Part shown: positions 4,273 through 6,038 of the stretch, piece after piece | How positions within the stretch are numbered: the first letter of the stretch is position 1 | Layout of the letters: the number at the start of each line of letters is the position of its first letter | Origin: an uncultured Polyangiaceae bacterium | GTDB taxonomy: Bacteria > Myxococcota_A > Polyangia > Polyangiales > Houyiibacteriaceae | Length of the DNA stretch: 6,038 bases | Assembly (NCBI GenBank): GCA_947259605.1 | Contig: CAMYMX010000241.1 | Location: forward strand, 1 to 6,038 | Direction of reading: 5' to 3' | Position numbers and translations under genes: made by a program | Notes under the pieces: model-generated | The model's database searches: none | Seen by the model: only the letters and a program-made list of their open reading frames with translations | Told to the model about the DNA's origin: nothing

Positions 4273-5039
4273 GTCGGGTGGTAGCGATCGCCAATCAGAA
4301 GGGCGGCGTCGGGAAGACGACCACGGCGGTCAACCTGGGCGCCAGTCTGGCCGTGGCCGAGCAGCGCGTCCTTTTGGTCGATCTCGATCCGCAGGGCAAT
4401 GCATCAACCGGTGTCGGAATCAGCCCCGGCGATGAAGATCTCGAGGGCTCGTACGAGCTGTTGCTCGGCGAGGTCGAGACGGCCGACGTGATCTACGAAA
4501 CCGACATGCCCTACCTGCACGTCATCGCTGCGACGCAAGACCTGGTCGGCGCCGAGCGCGATCTTCTGCAGGCCGACGACAGCGCGGTGCGTTTGCGCAA
4601 GGCGCTCGAAGCGGTTCGCGACGATTACGACTTCATCGTCATCGATTGCCCACCCTCACTGGGCATGTTGACGATCAACGCCTTGACCGCGGCCGACATC
4701 GTGATGGTTCCGCTTCAGTGCGAGTACTACGCGCTCGAAGGTTTGTCGCAGTTGGTGGGGACCATCGAGCGCGTGCGCGCTTCGGTCAACGAGCATCTCG
4801 AGATTCACGGTGTGGTGCTCACGATGTTTGATTCTCGCAACAACCTCGCCAATGAAGTGGCCGAGGAGGTTCGGCGCCACTTCCACGTCTACGAGACCAT
4901 CATCCCGCGCAACGTGCGCTTGGCCGAGGCTCCTTCCCACGGCAAGCCGGTGATCTTGTATGACGCCTCGTCGCGGGGCTCATACACCTATCTGAACCTG
5001 GCACGCGAGCTGCTCGAGGATCTGGAGGTTGCGGCCTAG
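4269..5039 (+). CDS. parA: Chromosome-partitioning ATPase ParA (Soj type)
   Basis: A 256-residue deviant-Walker ATPase that binds DNA non-specifically as an ATP sandwich dimer and is released by ParB, moving replicated origins apart. The read shows deviant Walker A K-G-G-V-G-K-T-T at 11-18 with signature Lys11 and P-loop Lys16, the A' motif L-L-V-D-L-D-P-Q-G-N with Asp40, and Walker B F-I-V-I-D-C-P-P at 122-129 with Asp126. The short N-terminus, with no HTH domain before the P-loop, marks a chromosomal (Soj, type Ib-like) ParA rather than a P1/F plasmid type. The ATG at 4269 gives the standard M-S-R-V-V-A-I-A-N-Q-K start; no Shine-Dalgarno sequence is seen and the codon lies in a hairpin. parB overlaps the stop by one base, so the pair is an operon. 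The usual upstream rsmG/mnmG genes are absent. Confidence 0.97.
   Translation: MSRVVAIANQKGGVGKTTTAVNLGASLAVAEQRVLLVDLDPQGNASTGVGISPGDEDLEGSYELLLGEVETADVIYETDMPYLHVIAATQDLVGAERDLLQADDSAVRLRKALEAVRDDYDFIVIDCPPSLGMLTINALTAADIVMVPLQCEYYALEGLSQLVGTIERVRASVNEHLEIHGVVLTMFDSRNNLANEVAEEVRRHFHVYETIIPRNVRLAEAPSHGKPVILYDASSRGSYTYLNLARELLEDLEVAA
5024..5028 (+). promoter_or_regulatory. Ribosome binding site for the parB GTG start
   Basis: GGAGG inside the last codons of parA, ten bases before the GTG at 5039. It supports the GTG start that overlaps the parA TAG stop by one base. Confidence 0.6.
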
Positions 5040-5893
5040 TGGCGCGCAGACGCTTGGGGCGTGGCTTGGACGGCTTGCTGCCTGCGGCGCCGCCGGCCGC
5101 AGAACGCGCCGCGAAAAACACCGCCGCCATCGAGGACCTTCACCCCGGCCGGATGCAGCCGCGCGGGCGGATGGGCGCAGAAGGGCTTGCCGAGCTCGCT
5201 GCCTCCATTCGAGAGCACGGTGTCCTCGAGCCGATTCTCGTGCGCAAGCGGACTTCGGGTGGCTTCGAGATCATCGCGGGCGAACGCCGTTGGCGCGCTG
5301 CCCAGCAGGCGGGCTTAAAAGAGGTGCCGGTCTTTGAACACGACCTTGGAGACGAAGCCGCGTTCGAGGCCGCCCTCGTCGAGAACCTACAGCGGGAAGA
5401 CCTGAACCCGCTCGAGACGGCGCGCGCGTTTCAGCGGTTGGTAGACGACTACGGGTACACTCAGGAAACGATCGCCAGCAAGGTGGGCAAGGAGCGGTCC
5501 ACGGTGGCCAACGCCCTGCGCCTCTTGAAGCTTCCGAAGGACGTGATGGACCTCATCGAAGACGGCCAACTCAGCGAAGGCCACGGCCGCGCCCTGCTGT
5601 CGGCGCCCAGCGTGTCGACCATGAAGAAGCTTGCGCGCAGCGCGGTGTCCAAGGGCTGGAGCGTCCGCGAAGCCGAGCGGCAGGCCCGGCGCGTCTCGCA
5701 GGGTGATGGCAACGGCGCTGCACCGAAAAAGGCGGGCAAGAGCACCAACGTACGGGACCTCGAGCTTCGTTTGTCTCGCGCACTGGGCTCGACGACGAAG
5801 ATTCACGAAAGCGGCAAAGAGCGCGGACAAGTTCGGATCAACTACGCGAGCTTCGACGAGCTCGACCGAATCATCGAGAAGCTGACTTCGTAG
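5039..5893 (+). CDS. parB: Chromosome-partitioning protein ParB (Spo0J type, CTP-dependent clamp)
   Basis: A 284-residue ParB that loads at parS, binds CTP and slides along DNA as a clamp, recruits SMC and stimulates ParA. The order is standard: an N-terminal ParA-binding motif L-G-R-G-L-D-G-L-L at 6-14; the ParB/CTPase domain with G-V-L-E-P-I (61-66), box II G-E-R-R-W-R-A (81-87) and E-N-L-Q-R-E-D-L-N-P (115-124); the parS-reading helix-turn-helix at about 141-160 (T-Q-E-T-I-A, then E-R-S-T-V-A-N); a low-complexity linker near 205-232; and a C-terminal dimerisation domain at about 235-284. The start is GTG, sharing its G with the last base of the parA TAG, with GGAGG ten bases upstream. All key CTP-binding motifs look intact. 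With scpA about 5 kb away it belongs to the same segregation pathway. No parS is visible in the window. Confidence 0.97.
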   Translation: MARRRLGRGLDGLLPAAPPAAERAAKNTAAIEDLHPGRMQPRGRMGAEGLAELAASIREHGVLEPILVRKRTSGGFEIIAGERRWRAAQQAGLKEVPVFEHDLGDEAAFEAALVENLQREDLNPLETARAFQRLVDDYGYTQETIASKVGKERSTVANALRLLKLPKDVMDLIEDGQLSEGHGRALLSAPSVSTMKKLARSAVSKGWSVREAERQARRVSQGDGNGAAPKKAGKSTNVRDLELRLSRALGSTTKIHESGKERGQVRINYASFDELDRIIEKLTS

Positions 5894-6038
5894 AAGTGAG
5901 CCTACCGGGACGCGGGGGAACGCGATGTGGGGGTTCGACGGACGGGGCGCGCTGCCGCGGATGTTGGGGGAGCGGGTCTTGGGTGGGTTGCCTGGTACGG
6001 CTTGTTGACACCGCCCCGCCCACCCCCACCCGTAATCC
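5894..6038. other. G-run-rich non-coding tail after parB
   Basis: No gene is defensible here. The plus strand carries seven runs of three or more G between 5914 and 5987, then turns C-rich (6011-6031). GGGTGGG (5981-5987) can pair with CCCACCC (6019-6025) across a long loop. A perfect TTGACA lies at 6005-6010 but no -10 follows. No terminator hairpin with a T tract follows parB, so its transcription may continue past the window. Confidence 0.5.

Noticed and set aside
6005..6010. Perfect TTGACA after parB
   Set aside because: The next 28 bases are almost all C and A with no -10-like hexamer, and the window ends.
5896..6038. GTG-started frame open to the right edge after parB
   Set aside because: Composition is dominated by Gly/Arg/Cys/Trp from G runs, with no ribosome site or recognisable sequence.
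1..6038. CRISPR array, tRNA, rRNA, insertion sequence or toxin-antitoxin pair
   Set aside because: No regularly spaced repeats, cloverleaf, transposase motif or paired small-gene signature was seen; the two small genes beside parA are on opposite strands and do not look like a toxin-antitoxin module.

Overview
The window is GC-rich (roughly 60-65% by eye) and holds ten probable protein genes in alternating strand blocks, with no rRNA, tRNA, CRISPR array or insertion sequence that I can see. The best guess for the source is a chromosomal segment of a myxobacterium-like (Myxococcota / 'deltaproteobacterial') organism. The signs are a lipoprotein with a (Ser-Gly-Gly)n spacer after its lipobox, an ApaH-like phosphatase of the 'KGP' type, high GC, and ParA/ParB of the chromosomal kind. 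This placement is an inference from style, not from a marker gene.

Layout. On the minus strand, bases 1-204 carry the start of scpA (condensin kleisin), preceded 35 bases upstream by a PrxQ/Bcp peroxiredoxin (240-710). A divergent intergenic region of 93 bases follows. On the plus strand come an ApaH-like metallophosphatase (804-1481) and, almost touching it, a small Rieske [2Fe-2S] protein (1487-1843). A lipoprotein gene with its own promoter and a strong terminator follows (1927-2643). Its terminator overlaps the 3' end of the convergent type I methionine aminopeptidase gene map (2692-3549, minus). Divergent from map is a one-helix small membrane protein (3690-3923, plus). It converges, with only 10 bases between them, on a 60-residue acidic small protein (3934-4116, minus). 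From 4269 to 5893 are parA and parB, overlapping by one base. The last 145 bases hold no gene I can defend but are unusually G-run rich.

How the genes relate. scpA (chromosome compaction) and parAB (origin segregation) lie about 4 kb apart, so this is partly a chromosome-maintenance neighbourhood. The usual parAB partners rsmG and mnmG are absent upstream. The other genes are housekeeping (protein N-terminal processing, peroxide defence, nucleotide or RNA-cap phosphatase) or unknown. No obviously new multi-gene system is present. The most interesting points are in the details: the parA start codon lies in a hairpin, without a visible Shine-Dalgarno sequence, at the end of a short upstream ORF (ATGA overlap); bcp has a nearly leaderless promoter and a relocated resolving cysteine; the phosphatase is of the ALPH type; and an uncharacterised acidic small protein with an excellent ribosome site sits between the convergent small gene and parA.
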